Assembly (NCBI GenBank): GCA_036877525.1
Contig: JAZGTH010000059.1
Location: forward strand, 9,673,501 to 9,737,500
Direction of reading: 5' to 3'
DNA from: Chromobotia macracanthus
Taxonomy: Eukaryota; Chordata; Actinopteri; Cypriniformes; Botiidae
Length of the DNA: 64,000 bases
Shown: positions 37,265 through 49,637 of the stretch, piece by piece
How the letters are laid out: every line of letters starts with the position of its first letter
Position numbering within the stretch: the stretch's first letter is position 1
Position numbers and translations under genes: made by a program
The notes under the pieces: generated by a model
What the model saw: the letters and a program-made list of their open reading frames with translations, nothing else
What the model was told of the DNA's origin: nothing
The model's database searches: none

Positions 37265-39019
37265 ATGCAGTCGCTTGCACAGGAAATAAAATCATTCTCC
37301 AAAACTAATCTGCGCAAACAATGTACCAGAGTGACGACTCTGAGCGGTAGACGGATTATTGAAACATGGAGAGGCTCTACTGTACAGGTGGTTGAGGATA
37401 CAGTACAGCCGGAAACATCATGTGGATATGTCCAGGATAACAGCTGGGATCTTCAGGTTGGGTATATTAAACCGTATCTGTTGCTTGGTGAGTGGTGTCT
37501 TCTCTCCTGCCACCCAAAATAATAAGGGATCAGGATAAGTTATGTTAGAATAAGAATAAAGCAATTTTTTGATGTTCATAAAATGCTTATTAAACGCTTA
37601 TGTAAGCTATAAGAACTTTGTTATGTAATGTGTAATTAAACAATACTATTCATACAATGTGCATTTAAGACGCTTTAAAGTAAAATGATAAAAAAAATTA
37701 AAATGTATGATTTATAGCTCTGATGGTTTTTATAGGGTCACAAGATGCTGCGCATGACTTTGGTACTTTGAGGAAATATAAGGTAATGCACTTCCTGACT
37801 GCTTATTTTGGCAGAGCTTATTCTGTATTGATTTAATTATTGCAGTATATTATTATAACTTTGACGGTTCTCTGTTGGTTTCAGGTCACACATATATTGA
37901 ACGTTGCGTACGGTGTGGAAAATGCCTTTCCTGATTTGTTCATCTATAAGACAGTGAGCATCCTGGATCTGCCAGACACTGATATCATATCACATATCCA
38001 GGAGTGTGCTCTGTTTATAGAGCAGGCTAAAGCTGAGGTAACCCTGCCTTTTGTTTCATGGTGTAGATATAATTACTTTCATTAAATTCTCAGTGATTTC
38101 CACGAAGGTTTTCATACAGATCTTTGCACTTTACTCAACGTAACACCAGAGCACAGAGGTCATACCCTTCACACCTGACTGAGAATCTGTCTGTCAGCAT
38201 TATAAGAGGAGTTTTCATTCTTTAATGTAATTTCCTGAGTGTTGGGCTTCAGCGCCTGGCCAATGCGATACTGTGCAGTCACCCGATGGTAAACTGCCTT
38301 TTCTGAGTAACCATGCAGTGTGCTGAATAATGAATGCTGAGTTTTCGCAATGCATTATTTAACAAGTTGTAGAAAGATCATATCACTAACAGGCCATTGT
38401 TTGTCATACAACCTCTTTACTAAACAGTGTCGCCAGTCACCCTTAACCTGACTCTGCCTCATGATTCAAACTCACTAAAGTTTATGATTACAATGGCTGC
38501 GGGAAATAAGTTTCCATCCCTTTGTAAACTGAGTGTCCCCTAATTTACTATGTAGACAATGTGCAAAAGAAACAACAGCTCTGTTGAACAAATAATGTTC
38601 TTCTCAACTCAGCAGAAAGTGGTTCTCTCACCCGTAACTTGCAATTTTGTAAGTCCACGCAATTAGCATTAGCATAATTACATGCATCATAATGAAGTAT
38701 GTAATGATGTGAACTGAAATGAGGGCTTCTAGAGAAGCAGCTTCTGGTTACAGTTCATGTTCCTACTGGATGACAGAACAGTTGCTTTTTCTTTCTCCAG
38801 AAAGGAGTTGTGCTCGTTCACTGCAATTCGGGAGTTTCACGTTCTGTGTCTGTCGTCATCGGATATCTGATGTTAAGGGAAAAGCTGGTGTTTGGTGATG
38901 CGTTTGCCCTGGTGAAGTCAGCTCGCTCTGCCTCATGTCCAAACCCGGGTTTTATGGAACAGCTGAAAAACTTCAGACCACAAGAGGCGGTGCAAGCAAA
39001 TGGTTTGGATCATGACTGA
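37265..39019 (+). CDS. dusp19: dusp19: dual-specificity phosphatase 19 (4 coding exons, 213 aa)
   Basis: Atypical dual-specificity phosphatase (SKRP1) that modulates JNK-pathway signalling. Exons: 37265-37487, 37736-37782, 37885-38037 and 38801-39019, in phase, 213 codons plus stop (human 217). It opens MQSLAQEIKSFSKTNLRKQC, matching human [20 protein letters not shown], which fixes the start at 37265. The DSP core includes HILNVAYGVENAF, the LDLP loop (Asp118) and the P-loop HCNSGVSR with nucleophile Cys149 and Arg155, matching HCx5R. The end GFMEQL matches the family. The tail is shorter and diverged relative to human. The gene is divergent from nckap1. Nothing suggests inactivation. Confidence 0.95.
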
Positions 39020-40362
39020 CCATAAATCTGTGGCTGCACACACTAAATGTTAACGTCATCAGTGCTTCCATGAAAGTCTCTTGTATTTACATTTACATTA
39101 TAGGTGCTAATAGGGCAAAATGTTTATTTTTAAAGAAAACTGAACAGTAATATACCTGGGCAAAAAATTTTGGGTTAGAATTTGAATTAAACTGGCCACA
39201 CCCCACAGGATGTTGAATTGTAATGACAGGAAGTAGAATATAATGAATTGCATTTAAAAAACACAGATACATGCATCATTGTCTGTTTATGTGTTTAAGG
39301 TTTGGCTGTATTTTTAATTGTGTATGGTACATTAGTGGGAAATTAACCACAGTCCATACAATATTGATAATCAAACACTGATTATTAATATTAGCTAACA
39401 ATATTTCTGGAAATGCCTCATGTGTTGTGTGTATGATAACATGTTTATTTTCATACAACCAAAGTGCATCTATTTATTTGAATTTCAGTCTATTTAAAAT
39501 CTGTTCCTTAAATTGAATTTTTAATTGCGATTCTGCATCCTGTTGCTACCTCAGTTATAATTCAATTCAAGTTCTGGAAACTTCCAACTTAAAAATTAAA
39601 ATTTAAAAGCCATTCTACAAGTTGAAGCTTCTATGGGGTATAAAAATCCTATTAAATTAGGCTACATAAGCACATCTTTTAAGCTCTCCAGATGTCTTAG
39701 GTTTAGAAATGTTGATCTTGTGAGACACTGTTTTTTCTCTTTATAGTGACACCTTGTGGTCACAGCTCACATTGAGCAATTGTGTCAGTTGGGTAAGACC
39801 TAGTAAAGTTCCTTGTATAAATGAAGAATAATTTATTTGTATAATTAATGTGTTCTTGAAACAGTTTCCACTGTAACTCTGCATTTGATTGTAGAACTGT
39901 CAGACTGGCCTTAGTTTACTTCCATTGCTATCAAGAATGTGTTTAGCTTTATTTGTGCAATAATGTAACTTCAGTATCATCCAAACTCACTAAAGAGGGG
40001 TTCCTTAGTCATCCAATCTTATTTTCTTTTGTAATTTTGTAATCTGCATTGCATGTTTTGATGTTTTTGTTCATAGAAGTAATATAGTGATTTTTTATCT
40101 TAGATTTTTTGTCTACTCTGATTTTGTTTATATTCAAGGTGTCGTGATGTGTTTTTCTGAAAGCATAAAATGTTAACGGTTTTACAATTTTAAGATCCAA
40201 AAGGCATTTGATCCAAAAGACATTTGCAATATGAACAAAACCAAACATACAATATACAAACAAAATGCTTTTTCTTATGGTATTTTATTTTGGGCTATAG
40301 GCAAAACCTCCTTTGAATATTTAAGTATGAATGTATGGAATGGAAATTCTTAAATAAAAATG

Positions 40363-40394
<32 letters not shown>

Positions 40395-40418
40395 TGTATG
40401 TATGTATGTATGTATGTA

Positions 40419-40467
<49 letters not shown>

Positions 40468-40800
40468 CACGTCTGTCTATAGCATGTCTGTTTCTAATTG
40501 ACGTATGAATTATTTGTTCGGCGTGTGTGTGTGTTTTAATATGATCAGATTAAATATATTCAGTCTAATAAAGGCACTGGCCCCATAACCATATCTCTTA
40601 TTGTAGAGAGTAGAAAGGATTACAGCGCCCTCTGTGTTACAGCTACAAACTTCATCCTGGACACTGGACCAGAGTGCGCACGTCAGCCGATTGCTCTGGA
40701 CAGTACTGCCTAAATTAGGATATTATGGGATAGCAGAGATGATTTATCTCGAAAACACGGGAAAAGTCTTCTGACAGCTGTCACATCAGCTCCATCTCCC
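39020..40800. other. dusp19 3' flank and intergenic DNA
   Basis: No further coding exons are visible. The first canonical AATAAA downstream of dusp19 is near 40353, with another near 40567, so the 3' UTR could be long or use variants such as ATTAAA. An AT-rich stretch at about 39170-39640 contains several aattgaattc-like words of the type found in cyprinid dispersed repeats, but no boundary can be set. Confidence 0.4.
40362..40466. repeat. (TATG)n(TA)n microsatellite
   Basis: About 15 units of TATG run into about 20 units of TA. It lies between dusp19 and the first putative pde1a exon. Such tracts are unstable and often polymorphic. Confidence 0.95.
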
Positions 40801-40999
40801 ATGTTGTTGATAGACTCCGCTGATTTGCGTTTCCACATGGGCACGATCTCATCCACGTTCTCCAGAAGAAACCTTGTGACCGTGAAGCCCAGAGAGTCCG
40901 ATGACGGCAGAGACTCGGCCGAAAGTCAGACTCAGGCCATCAAACATGCAGTGCAGAAGGTCAGCCGAGAAGTTCAGAGGGAGTCTGTCAGCGGTGAAG
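40801..40999 (+). CDS. pde1a: Putative alternative first coding exon of pde1a
   Basis: Open frame of 66 codons plus one base, ending GAAG|gtaaga. It encodes MLLIDSADLRFHMGTISS and onward through KPRESDDGRDSAES and QTQAIKHAVQKVSREVQ. The exon joins in phase to 49505-49637. An internal ATG at 40837 begins MGTISSTF, which fits the N-myristoylation pattern (Gly2, Ser6), and has G at +4; both ATGs otherwise have weak contexts. I do not recognise the sequence from known PDE1 isoforms. Assignment to pde1a rests on strand, splice phase and absence of another gene before pde1a. It could instead be a small unknown gene. Confidence 0.5.
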
Positions 41000-41536
41000 G
41001 TAAGAGATGATGGTTTCCTGATGTGAGGGATGAATGATGCAGTTTCCAACACGGAGGAAAGTTTGACGTGAAGTGCTGATGCTGATGTTGATACAACAAA
41101 CCATCAGACTTCCAGTTCTGGTGAATGCTGTCAATTTTAAAATCTTTAAACATCATTCTCATGAGCTCAGTTTATGAATTTACAAAAATCTTTATCAATG
41201 CGAAAACATGATTCAAAATACTTACCGCACCTCTCTGTGAGCGTCTATAAAGACTTAAATGTTGATGTACTCCTGTTAGACTGATGTTAGACTGATGTCA
41301 GACTGATGTAGTGTCTTATAGTGATCAGTTGATACGCTCTGTTAACAGTGGAGGGTGTCTGATCGGACGTAAAATGAAGTTTATTATTATATAAATATCA
41401 TAAAAATGACCTTTAAACGCACACCTGTCACCGCACAAGAGGAAACGGATAGACACGCCCACTCCCACAAACCCCGCCTACAGCCCGCGCATGCGCAGAG
41501 GCGCCTCACGATCACGAACATCTCCACAGGGCCCTT

Positions 41537-41850
41537 GTGTATGTAATGTATGTTGTGTATGTAATGTAGGTTGTGTATGTAATGTATGTTGTGTATGTAA
41601 TGTATGTTGTGTATGTAATGTAGGTTGTGTATGTAATGTATGTTGTGTATGTAATGTAGGTTGTGTATGTAATGTATGTTGTGTATGTAATGTAGGTTGT
41701 GTATGTAATGTAGGTTGTGTATGTAATGTATGTTGTGTATGTAATGAGGTTGTTGTATTTATTTTTTTTTTTATTAATGTGTTGTGTATGTAATGTAGGT
41801 TGTGTATGTAATGTATGTTGTGTATGTAATGTAGGTTGTGTATGTATGTT
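41537..41850. repeat. 18-bp minisatellite, about 16 copies in two blocks
   Basis: About 12 copies of gtgtatgtaatgtatgtt, with a T/G variant base, run from 41537 to 41752. A T-rich interruption follows, then about four more copies run from 41784 to 41850. The unit is a multiple of three, producing a spurious CVCNV-type open frame. It abuts a short CpG-rich segment (about 41440-41530) with the NRF1-like word gcgcatgcgc at 41487-41496. Confidence 0.95.
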
Positions 41851-42319
41851 TTAAAAGGGAGCTGGACAAACGACGTCCCCGTGAAAACAGGTGACGTGTC
41901 AGCACACCTGCCTCAGGTGTGCGTTTATAAAACATCTCTACATTAGCAACAGTACACAATATACACAATATACAAACGTTTACTGTGTGAAGGAGCTTAA
42001 TACTTAACCGTATGACATGTACTGTAATAAACATGAAGGACAACGTCTGATATATCACACTCACGCAGTGATCTTCCAGTCGTCATGGCTCACCAGGAGT
42101 CATTTATTTACTACATGGCCGACACATGCAGAGCACTGAGTGGCTAATATGAATATTCATAGGGATGACATGTCATGGCCAGTGTTTTTGTCATGGCAAC
42201 CCCTGTACAGTATTAAACATGTCATCAGTGATGAACATGTCTCATCTCTGATGAGTGTCAGCAGAGGTCTTGTTTCTTTAGCGAATGCATTACAATGATT
42301 TGAATCTTACTGTTTTATT

Positions 42320-42610
42320 TCAAGCCTCTTGGATGTAAAGGGTCTGAGTGGGCAGAACAAAGCCACTGGAATTCATTACGGGCCTCTCTGTCGAATGGGA
42401 AGCTGCAGATTGGGGCCTGATTTGCTCGTCACTGTTGTGGTTGCCAACCGTGCTGGATGGCTGCTAGGAAAGCAATTAAAGATTTTGTCTTATAGCCAAA
42501 TGAGGAGCAATTAAGAGGAACAAATTCAGCCTCTTTATTTCACAATCACACTGAAGGGCTGTTAGTGGTTAGATTAGCATAAGTGTTGGCAGCATGATTT
42601 TTTCCTAGCG
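42320..42610. promoter_or_regulatory. Candidate conserved non-coding element
   Basis: This is a stretch of high sequence complexity in the putative first pde1a intron with ATTA/TAAT homeodomain-type words, e.g. gcaattaaag and gagcaattaagagg. It has no repeats and no coding structure. The texture resembles vertebrate conserved non-coding elements, but that is an impression and conservation cannot be measured here. Confidence 0.25.
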
Positions 42611-45600
42611 TTTTTCCAGCCTCTGACCCCTAGTAGTGTACCTACGGTTAGTCAACGTCTACTGAAGCTCACAAAAAGTCTTAGTACAATCGTTAAATTG
42701 TACACTGCTAGTATTTTTCATAATCTCTACGTGTCATTTATGTTTTACAGTGTGTTGTTTTAAGGTCATGAAAAGCCACGTGCTAGCCAAACAAGGTTCC
42801 CCTCTGCAGCTGTGCAGGAGGGACTGAGGTTGACTTACGCAGATGGTTGTATTAACTGATGTAGTGATCTATAAAGTCTATCATTACATTATTTGATGTT
42901 CCGTTATAATGACTTGCTACTGCAACAAAAACGCACTGCAGACGGCAAGCCGATGTAATGAAGAAGGTTTCCAAATGCCTTCTGTGCATCTGAGACCCGA
43001 AGTTTACTGCCACCTGTTACATTTGTACAAAAATATAGTTTGGAGTGTAAATGTTTGTAAAAGTAAGCATTTATTCTTGGTCTTTTATGTCTTTGTCTCC
43101 ACAATTACCTAAATATTAATTGATGTTACAATATAGGTTTGCAGTTTTGGGATTTACAGGGTTAAGAGACATTAGGTGACACTGGACACTTTCTACACTC
43201 TCATCATGGAGGAACAGGAGTGATGGTTTAGTGGGAAGGTAAAGCTCAGGTCTTGTTCATTGTTGCTGTTAATTAAATGACCTAAACTGTGTCCAGGGCA
43301 GTTCCATTAGACCAATTTACATGTTTATGTCTATTAAATATGCACATTATTTTTAGAAGCAAACTGGGCTGTGGAAAATGAAAAACATGACTGAGAATCA
43401 TCCAGGTGCTTATGTGTCAGTGTAAGAAGTGTCCTTGTACACAGTAGATGACTGTTGTTTCGCTCTACAGGGATGTACAAAAAGACGCTGCGGTAGACTA
43501 GTCTATTGTGTGAGTTTTTGGTCAATAAATTGAGTTAAATGTTTCTGACTGAAGGACCCACCCATGATATCATGTATTGTGTTTCAGTGTAAATATTCTG
43601 CCCTCAGGCCAGCTCTGGGCTTTGAGCCAGGTCAGACTCATCTCTCTCTTATCATCATCAGATCTTAGTTTGTCATTGGTCTGAAGGCAGGACAAACTCT
43701 GATTGTGTGCGACTGCCGAGTTGAAAGATTTGGATGGAACAATTAGCTCTCTTTCAGACATCGAGGGGGAAAGCAATCCAACCCCCAAACCATTAGTTTA
43801 TTCCACATTGGACACATTTCATATTTCATGTAATTTTCTTTAACTGATATTATTTTCAATGGTTTTTCACACACTTTTCGTCTCTTAACCTGAATCTGTA
43901 CTTTGTTGAATTGAACTGAGCAATTAAGTTGAATTCAGTTTAGCTGAGTGCTTTTCCCAATGTGCATTGTTTCAAAATTGCTTGGCTGAAAACATTTTAA
44001 TACAGGAAGAGTCTTAGCATGCTGGAATATTGTCACCAGAGGGCTCCCTTTAACCATAAAAATCGTAAGGGAGGAACTCAAAACCAGTTTACTTTGTTTT
44101 CAAATTTCTCGCATCTCTTGAAAAGCAGGATGTGGATGTGGAGAGCCAGTTTGGGCTGCAAAATGTTCCCACACAACCTTAACAATAGACTATACATAAT
44201 GTACACATACACATAAAACTGATTTCACTGATAGCAGAGACATTTTTTATGTGCGTTATTAAAAAAAATTAGATTGAGTATGTGGATGCGTGTTGTATTC
44301 AAGATGAAAAAATATTTAAAGCATACATGATTCAGTGGCTGTGCAAATCTGCCCTGTTTTTCTGTCAGAGAATCTGCTGCCCACCATGAGAACGGTTCTA
44401 GGCTGTGGTCCAGGTCAGATCCACCCTCCTCCTCACAGTATCAGTCTGTCATTGCTCTAAAGATGAAAGTGTGATTGTTACTCAAGAACGAATATAGCGT
44501 TTGACATTTAGACTTATTAAATCAAGAGAGGAACGTCTGTTCACCTTGTGCTGTTCTGGACTTTTGTTATGTCTGTCCTCTTGAAAGTCAGATACTAGAA
44601 TATTAAAGATTTGAAGAGCATTTTTTTAACATGGAGATGGATTTAAGTTTAGGTTTATTTAGTTCTCCAATAACAAATGATAAAAACAGCAAAGAGAAGC
44701 TGAGGCCCAAGCAACAACACAAGAGCTGCCTGTTAGTTTGAGGATAATGCATCCTTTCAGGAAGAGGAAGTTTGACTCATCGTAGTGTGTGTAAATCTAC
44801 ATTGACTTTCTAGAGTGAAGCAGTGAGGTATAATGGAACGTCTCCTGAATTAATAACTGCCTCCAGAACAGCAGGTGTCATTTAGTTATCTCTGTTTCGT
44901 AGGGTTAACAACAACATTGTCTTTTAAATGCAACATGCATGTGTTGGTTTCACCATTTAATCACAGGTGTGTGTGTGTGCATGATTCAAGCATTTTGTCA
45001 CAATAATTTCCTTCTAGCCATTAAAAACAGTTATGTAATGGTTATGCAATGATTATTTTTTATATAATTCAGACACACTCTGTCCATGTGACAGGTGTAT
45101 GTTGTCTTATAAAACACTTTTATTTAATATTTTTTATGATAGTGAAATGCACTATATTTATGTTTATTTATGTTATTGGTGTAAGCAGAATTGACTTAAA
45201 AGAAATGGTGTTTACAGACTATGAGCCCTAAGATCATGCAGATGTACAGATGTCAGTAATGTAATGTGGAGTTACAGGCAGTGCTGTTACTGAACAATGA
45301 GAGCTCATGACTGTAATGACAATATATGAGATTTTCAGTTCAAGCTCTATTTTTGCACTGGCAGAAGTGAGGTATTACATCCCTAATGTGGCATATTTTA
45401 TTCAAGACCTGTATCTTCTCTGATAGATACCTTCAGCAGAAATGGAGTTTAGTTTTAATTTTGCAAGCGGATGCTATTAATCAGACATTTGACAAGGTGT
45501 AGTATATTTAGACAATTATAATCCAGTCCTGTTCTGTTAACAAAGCGAACCTGGTCTTCATCAGTCAAGGATCTTCTGTCTTAAACAGCCTTTTTGTTCA

Positions 45601-45995
45601 GAGTCTGTGTTGTATCTTGGTTTGTTTGCAGTCCTGTTATGACTGTTATCCTGTTTCCTAGCTTCAGTAATGAAGGCCATTAACACCTACCAAAGCAGCT
45701 AGACTTTTACACACACGCACACAGGTTAGTTGTATAAGGTTAGTTGTTAACTGTATAACGACTATTAGGATCTAATAGATTTCTGTTTTTATAACAGCCT
45801 AATGGTATTTTCTATTTCCAACCCCTAGTTCTAACTTGTTGATGTTGATGAGGGTTGATGTTACTTCATATTTTTGTAAAGTATGTAAAACATGATTTGG
45901 CTGACTCTTTTTTGTTTTACTGGAAAAGGAATTTGTTTTCCTGGAAAGGAATTTCAGCATGTTTTGCTATAGTTTATAGAAATTTTTATCTCATA

Positions 45996-45999
45996 TACA

Positions 46000-46034
<35 letters not shown>

Positions 46035-46042
46035 GGAGAGAG
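45996..46042. repeat. (CA)n(GA)n compound microsatellite
   Basis: About ten CA units are followed directly by about twelve GA units with one GGGA interruption. It is a typical fish intronic or intergenic repeat. Confidence 0.9.
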
Positions 46043-46514
46043 ATCCACCTTTTTTATTTTTTATGAATTACTTTTAAATAGTCAGGGGTGTCAGTATTAA
46101 CTAAAGTCGCAGTGTAACAGGTATGACGTTTTCATCAATTCCACTGAAGTGTGACCATCTGTCTGTAGCAGAGAAACTCCAATCACACACTGTGTGACTG
46201 AGCTGCAGGAAATGAGCTAACAGTCCAAATGATGGCTGAATTCTGCATGGACGTGTGAGTTGCTCACATTCCATCAATGAGTTATTGCAAGTTCTCTTAA
46301 AGAAGGATTAGGAGGAACATTATCTGGAGTAAATCTGAAGGTTTAATGTTTACTTATTTCTGAAATTCTTTCAATATACCACCACCTCTCCCCCCGTCTT
46401 TCTTTGATTTAAGATTGACCCTTCAGATCAATCATTTCTGAGAGTGAAGCCTTTTATGTTTTGACAGATAAGTCTTACGGTAAAGTTCCTCAAAAAGTTT
46501 ATCAAAAGTCTTGT

Positions 46515-46610
46515 CACCACTCTTCATGTTATTCCAAACCCATGTGACTTTTGTCTTTATTTTGCATTCAGAGTCAGTCAAACACTTTCATGAAGTTTCA
46601 TCATCACAGA
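46515..46610. repeat. Fragment of a palindromic cyprinid MITE
   Basis: The words tcatgttattccaaacccat and gtgacttttgtctt match the half-site of the element copied more fully at 46797-47033. Only one arm is evident, so this is an old partial copy. Confidence 0.45.
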
Positions 46611-46796
46611 AACTTTGAATGTAGCACAAACATTATTTAACACTGTCCATACGGTACAAATACTGCACCAACAGTGATTGTGGTTGCAAACTTTGTCTAA
46701 TTTTAATTGGTCTGTTTTCATTTTTCTACTTTAGTTTCTGCTAGTATAGTTTAGTATTTTAGAGTTTAGTAAGACCTGTCATATGGAGCACATCAG

Positions 46797-47033
46797 GTTC
46801 ACCTAAAAATTATGTTTATTTACTCTCACATTGTTCCAAACTCATACGGTGTTCTTTCTACTGTGAAACACAAAAGACAGAATATTAAGGACTGACATCC
46901 TCGGTCACCATTCACTGTCATTGCACTTTTTCATACAGTGAGTGAATGGGGCCTGAGGTTGTTAGTCCCTAATATACTGCCTTTACTGTTCCACAGAAGC
47001 AAGAAAATCATACAGATTTGGAAAAACTTGTGT
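46797..47033. mobile_element. Long-palindrome MITE (Angel-like)
   Basis: The left arm (tcacattgttccaaactcat and on) and the reverse complement of the right arm (tttttccaaatctgtatg and on) align over about 100 bp. Shared blocks include ttccaaa, a ctgtg-aaca segment, cagaatatta-like words and ccattcact. The left end ggttcacctaaaaattatg resembles the common cyprinid terminus ttcacccaaaaatga. It is non-coding, and the copy is diverged, hence old. Confidence 0.7.
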
Positions 47034-47824
47034 TTCTAACTCTAACTGTTGCTTTTAATGGTCACAGAACAGAAATCTGGGGAAATATCTGAATCAGACA
47101 GACTGGATTTAGGCCTCTTGGAGTCTTATCTCCTGAGATCATTGTCTCCACTGCACAAACCCACTTAATTATTACTCACCTAAATGCTTTTACCGGCAAA
47201 CCTTTGCAATCCACTGTTGTTTGTTTTTTACATTAAATCCATTGCATTTCTTTTTAGCCTTAAACACTGTTTTGAGTGTCTGTTCCTGTTTTTTCCATGG
47301 CAACATGAAACATGTTCTCACAACTCTGGTTGGACCACCATGAGCAAATCCGATTTCCTGCTAACGGTCTGCAATGCCTAGACACCCTCTCTTCTGTCCA
47401 TATTTCAAGTGTGAATTCTTGTCACAGCAAGTATGAAATCACAGTCTTAATGTATCGCACACAAAAGCAGGGCTGCTGAGTCTTGTTGTGGAGAAAGGCG
47501 AGCAATTATAGCTGTTATGTTTACAGTATGATTTCATTACCCAGGCTGTTTGGATGTTTTCACTGCTTAACTAAAACACTGCTGATTATGTTTTGTCCAA
47601 AGAGTTTCTGTCGATCATACGTCACAGTCGGCTGTGAAAACGCCTCACCAAGACAATTTGAATTTGGAATCTTGGATTCTGATTACTTTGAATTATCACA
47701 CAGGAAATGGAAGATCAGGTCAAACATATTGCATTGTGGGATACAGTGTTATGTGCCGTGTGCTCTGTTGTATACTGCACATCCTGGCAAAAGTAGTGAA
47801 ATTTATCCACAGTATGCATACTAC

Positions 47825-47940
47825 TGTATATACATTTGGCAGATGCTTTTATCCAAAGTGACTGACAGTACATTCAAGATATATATTTTGTCAGTATGTG
47901 TGCTTCCCTGGGATTTGAACCCACAAGCTTTGTGCTGAGT
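47825..47940 (+). repeat. tRNA-related dispersed repeat (SINE-like)
   Basis: Starts tacatttggcagatgctttt and continues atccaaagtgact, cattcaagatatat and tcagtatgtgtg, then ccctgggatttgaacccac. That last word is the reverse complement of a tRNA T-arm-like segment. I recall this block order from a very common cyprinid repeat. The tRNA-like part is incomplete, so this is not a tRNA gene. Confidence 0.65.
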
Positions 47941-49504
47941 AGTATGTCAAAATGCTTTTCTGAACATACCCACAGTTTTCCTTCCCTTAAGACGTTAGAT
48001 ATGTCACTCATCTGACCTCAGCTGCAATGTCTTGATCAGACACAGTTGTTTTTGCTGACAGGAAGTGAAATTTTAATTGAGGTGATCATGGTCACACCTG
48101 CCGCTCGCTGTGTGGCCAGACACATATATCACTAAAACCAACACACCCACATACACAGAGTGATGAAGGCTTTATTCCGAATGGCCCGTCACAGGCGCAG
48201 TTCTTTCACTCTTCCGTACTGCGCATCATCCTCCACAGAATGGAAATTGTGGGTAACAACATTTGATGTTATGGATTAATAGCTTTGCAGGGAATTTTTT
48301 TAAGGAAATATCTCTATGGCAACCAGTACAACCCAATTTCACTGACACTGAATCACATTCTGTCACATTCTCATGCTTGTCTCCATCATCTCTCTTTCTG
48401 GGTTCTATGGTTCATTTTATTCTTTTATCAACAAATAATCAGAGACAGGAGCTGCTTAACATTACTGAACGCTGATCAGCAACTGTATCGTCAAGCTAAA
48501 TCATATATGAGCTGTTTTGTTTTTATTTTCTATGTGGTTGTCAATTTCAATAAGATCAACATGTGAACTTTAAACTCCTGTTGTGATGTGATTTTGGAAT
48601 GAACATTAAATGGTATTAAAATGTTAAGAAATATATTAAGTGTTAAGTGGATATTACCACACAAACACACCTCAAGATGATTTTTTTGGGTACTGATACC
48701 AAATGAGGGAACAAGTATTAACAGTTGAGAACTTACAGGAAGTTTAATTGAATTAATTTCTCCTTTCTGGAGCTTCAGGCACAGTGAACTTTTCTGAGTA
48801 ACTATCAGTGAGATTAATGTAGTCCACATCTAAATGGCATTGAAGGGCAATAATTAGAACCCTCAGCATGACAATAATACATTCTAATTCTAACAGAGCG
48901 TCAGATTGTCAGATTTCCCCCCTGGCAATGAAGAAACGAGCAGAAGTCTTGGAGAGATGTTAAATACCTTCTGGTCACAGTTTGAATTATTGCCTTTAAT
49001 TTTAACTTCACAGAGGTGTGAGTTAGGATAGGCTAGAAGCGAATTCAGAAAAGGTGCTTGTTGCTACAAGGATTGTGGCAAAGGTGCTAAATGGTTTTGG
49101 CAAAATCTTTGAATTTAGTTTATTATATATAATTAATGTTATCTGCGAGAGAATTTTAGGACTGTGCAATGTTGGGCGTTTTACTCTAAGGGTTCCGAGG
49201 TCAAGGGTTTTGTTTTTTGAGATATGATTTGTTAACAGTGTGAATGAGGTGTGGTCGGACAATAAATCAACTTAAATCAATAACAGTGGAGGAATAGCAA
49301 AAGCAGGTGGCATGTCTCCTATTATTTTAATAAACTGAAATAAAATTGTTTCATATCCAGTAGACACTGAAGCCCGTGTATCCTTGATTTCAATAGAAGA
49401 ATTATTATTATCTGTAGAAGTGTGTTTTGCTTGTTAAAATGACTCACGCTTACGTCAGTTTTCCTCCGTGAGATTAATCCAGAACATACTGCTTCTCCCT
49501 GCAG

Positions 49505-49637
49505 GTGATTCTGTGCACTCCATGACTGTGTTCCAGCCCGGCTCTCGGGCCTTCAGGCACAGGTGGGGCTCCCTGAGGGGCCGAACTCGAGGACTGGCTG
49601 GAAGGGACGTGCCTGTGGACAAAGATCCCAGAATTAG
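49505..49637 (+). CDS. pde1a: Putative alternative second coding exon of pde1a
   Basis: Acceptor cttctccctgcag and donor ATTAG|gtagga bound 133 nt. Entered in phase 1 from 40801-40999, it reads GDSVHSMTVFQPGSRAFRHR, WGSLRGRTRGLAGRD and VPVDKDPRI without a stop. It ends in phase 2 with AG, the same end state as the 27-nt pde1a exon, so it can join the downstream PDE1 exon to give R-LR(S/C)LVKQ. Known short PDE1A and PDE1B isoforms use the same junction (human IFR-LRCLVKQ). The stretch is arginine-rich. Together with 40801-40999 it would supply a 99-111 residue N-terminus. Confidence 0.5.

Noticed and set aside
40801..40999. nup35 first exon (expected neighbour of dusp19)
   Set aside because: The encoded residues do not resemble the NUP35 N-terminus, and the splice phase fits the downstream PDE1 exons instead.
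41491..41793. 100-codon frame rich in CVCNV repeats resembling a cysteine-rich protein
   Set aside because: It is a direct translation of the 18-bp minisatellite; the peptide period equals the DNA period.
47895..47925. tRNA gene suggested by the T-arm-like word gatttgaaccca
   Set aside because: Only the T-arm-like part is present, on the minus strand and within a SINE-like repeat. No anticodon arm or acceptor stem can be folded.
47483..47938. 151-codon plus-strand frame
   Set aside because: Its 3' half runs through a tRNA-related dispersed repeat (47825-47940), so the frame is not a conserved gene.
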